Shown here: in pieces, positions 16,122 through 17,152 of the stretch
Numbering within the stretch: the first letter of the stretch is position 1
Layout: each line of letters begins with the position of its first letter
From: Roseiarcus sp.
GTDB lineage: Bacteria; Pseudomonadota; Alphaproteobacteria; Rhizobiales; Beijerinckiaceae
Direction: 5' to 3'
DNA length: 17,152 nucleotides
Assembly: GCA_030153205.1 (NCBI GenBank)
Contig: JASLHV010000003.1
Span: 1-17,152 of the forward strand
The notes under the pieces: generated by a model
Told to the model about the DNA's origin: nothing
Seen by the model: the letters and a program-made list of their open reading frames with translations, nothing else
The model's database searches: none
Position numbers and translations under genes: made by a program

Positions 16122-17152
16122 GTCATAACTCCGGCGTTTCGGCGCAGAGCCGCCAGGAAAAGGCCAAATAGCGCGAGGCTGACCACAACCGCGCAGATCG
16201 CAAAGAGAGGCACTGCGCTGGCGTCGTCGCCGGTCACGAAGGCGGAGGCGACGAGAGGACCAAGCGCCACGCCGCAAAAAATGGCCGCCGGCGCCAAGAG
16301 AGCAGCGCTTCGCGAGGAATCGGCGGCGACGGTTTGTCCGACCTGGAAGGGAATAACGAAAAGCCATACGAAGCCGATCGCGAGCACGGCCAGCCAGAAC
16401 ATCGGCAATGAGATTCCGACTTCCACGATAGCGGTTGCGGCGATAGCGACGAGGCCGCAGACAAGAACGACCGGCCGATAACTGATGCGCTCTTGCAGCC
16501 ATGTCGCGGCGAGCGCGCCGAGGACTTGCACGCCAAGATTGGCGGACACCATGAAGGCGATTGTTTGCGCGTCGATGCCATGCCGCGCGCCAAGCGGCTC
16601 GAGAAACGCCCAGATCGCGCCAATGCACATGAAGAAAGTCAGGACGCTGAGCAGGGCCAGAATGGCCCTGATGGTAAGGACGCCATCCATACTTCCGCCC
16701 TGTTTTGGGATCGTGCCATACTCTGCTGGAACGAGAAGGGCTGGGGCGAGCGAGGCCGCGCTGACAATCCCCAGGGCGATGAAACCAGCATTGGCGCCCA
16801 AGCCGTCCGCAGCCGGCGGCGAGTGAATGACCCATTTGCCGAGGCCGAAGGCGATCACGCATTGGGCGAGAGTCTGCAAGGCGACGAAGAATCCGGTCAG
16901 ACGCTCGGCGCGGCGCGAGCGCGCGATGAGTTCGATCGACACCGCGACCATGCAGCCTTCGACCGCCCCCGCTAAAGTACGGACAATCAGGAGCGCATTC
17001 GGAGAAGTCGCGAGCGACACCGCATAATCGAGCGCCGCCAGCGCGAGAACGAGGATGGCGGATTTCAGCCTAAGACGCGTTGAGAAGATTGTCGTCGCCA
17101 GCGCCGAGCCGAGGCCGATTGCGATAATCTCGGCGGTCGCGATCAGCCCGAG
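16118..17152 (-). CDS. MFS transporter (N-terminus cut by window edge)
   Basis: The frame stays open from the stop at 16118 to the window end at 17152, so the N-terminus lies outside. An ATG at 17020 is inside the gene, since the 44 codons upstream (reading LGLIATAEIIAIGLGSAL...) are also hydrophobic and transporter-like. At least 344 residues are visible, with repeated membrane segments, the basic cytoplasmic loop RSRRAERLTGFF after an early helix, and a central polar stretch (about EYGTIPKQGGS) that divides two six-helix halves. This is typical of the major facilitator superfamily. Substrate cannot be read. The stop codon overlaps the oxidase GTG by four bases, so it is the visible first gene of the oxidase/PLP-enzyme operon and may move its substrate or product. 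Confidence 0.85.
   Translation of the reverse strand, partial: LGLIATAEIIAIGLGSALATTIFSTRLRLKSAILVLALAALDYAVSLATSPNALLIVRTLAGAVEGCMVAVSIELIARSRRAERLTGFFVALQTLAQCVIAFGLGKWVIHSPPAADGLGANAGFIALGIVSAASLAPALLVPAEYGTIPKQGGSMDGVLTIRAILALLSVLTFFMCIGAIWAFLEPLGARHGIDAQTIAFMVSANLGVQVLGALAATWLQERISYRPVVLVCGLVAIAATAIVEVGISLPMFWLAVLAIGFVWLFVIPFQVGQTVAADSSRSAALLAPAAIFCGVALGPLVASAFVTGDDASAVPLFAICAVVVSLALFGLFLAALRRNAGVMT
16129..16132 (-). promoter_or_regulatory. Shine-Dalgarno GGAG for the lactone-oxidase GTG start
   Basis: Read on the minus strand, GGAG precedes the GTG at 16121 with a seven-base spacer and lies inside the last codons of the MFS gene. It supports the GTG start and the 428-residue product over any of the longer upstream starts. 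Confidence 0.65.

Noticed and set aside
14967..16481. 504-residue plus-strand open frame
   Set aside because: It lies antisense to the lactone-oxidase and MFS genes and has Arg/Asp-rich shadow composition typical of GC-rich genomes.
16122..16862. 247-codon upstream extension of the lactone-oxidase frame
   Set aside because: The residues are Arg-rich out-of-frame translation of the MFS gene. The GTG at 16121 has GGAG upstream and gives the family length.

Overview
The window looks like chromosomal DNA of a GC-rich alphaproteobacterium, most likely of the order Hyphomicrobiales (Rhizobiales). Three things suggest this: the alphaproteobacterial type of dihydroorotase-like protein, the ruvX / pyrB / pyrC / plsY / dprA / topA housekeeping neighbourhood, and a PmtA-like phospholipid methyltransferase. 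A methylotrophic or Beijerinckiaceae/Methylocystaceae-like host is a guess from overall feel only. I see no tRNA, rRNA, CRISPR array, insertion sequence or prophage gene.

Layout. 1-580 (+): the end of an unidentified frame, then ruvX. 606-3762 (-): a compact run of pyrC-like, plsY and dprA, each with a GTG start and read leftward. 3888-6788 (+): kbl and tdh, which convert threonine to glycine plus acetyl-CoA, then a YkgJ-type cysteine-cluster protein. A palindromic repeat of a widespread family sits between kbl and tdh. 6792-7259 (-) is a GNAT acetyltransferase, head to head with an orphan phosphoribosyltransferase (7288-7998, +). 8025-8975 (-): pyrB, aspartate carbamoyltransferase, divergent from topA (9185-12076, +). 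After topA come a probable phosphatidylethanolamine N-methyltransferase (12170-12868, +) and two tiny predicted membrane proteins (13060-13629, +) behind an AT-rich intergenic stretch. 13681-17152 (-): a tightly coupled three-gene operon, MFS transporter (cut by the window edge), then a VAO/ALO-type lactone or polyol oxidase, then an alanine-racemase-fold PLP enzyme. Both junctions of this operon are 4-base GTGA overlaps.

How the genes fit together. PyrB and the PyrC-like protein belong together. PyrC has lost several metal-binding histidines of an active dihydroorotase, so it is probably a structural partner of aspartate carbamoyltransferase, and an active dihydroorotase should be encoded elsewhere. 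If the usual relatives' order is ruvX-pyrB-pyrC-plsY-dprA-topA, this locus looks like an inversion of the pyrB-to-dprA block, with five unrelated genes inserted between pyrB and pyrC.

The best candidate for an undescribed system is the MFS / flavin oxidase / fold-type-III PLP enzyme operon at the right end. The oxidase keeps its catalytic motifs. The PLP enzyme lacks the classical metal site of D-threonine aldolase and D-serine dehydratase. The substrate cannot be read from sequence.
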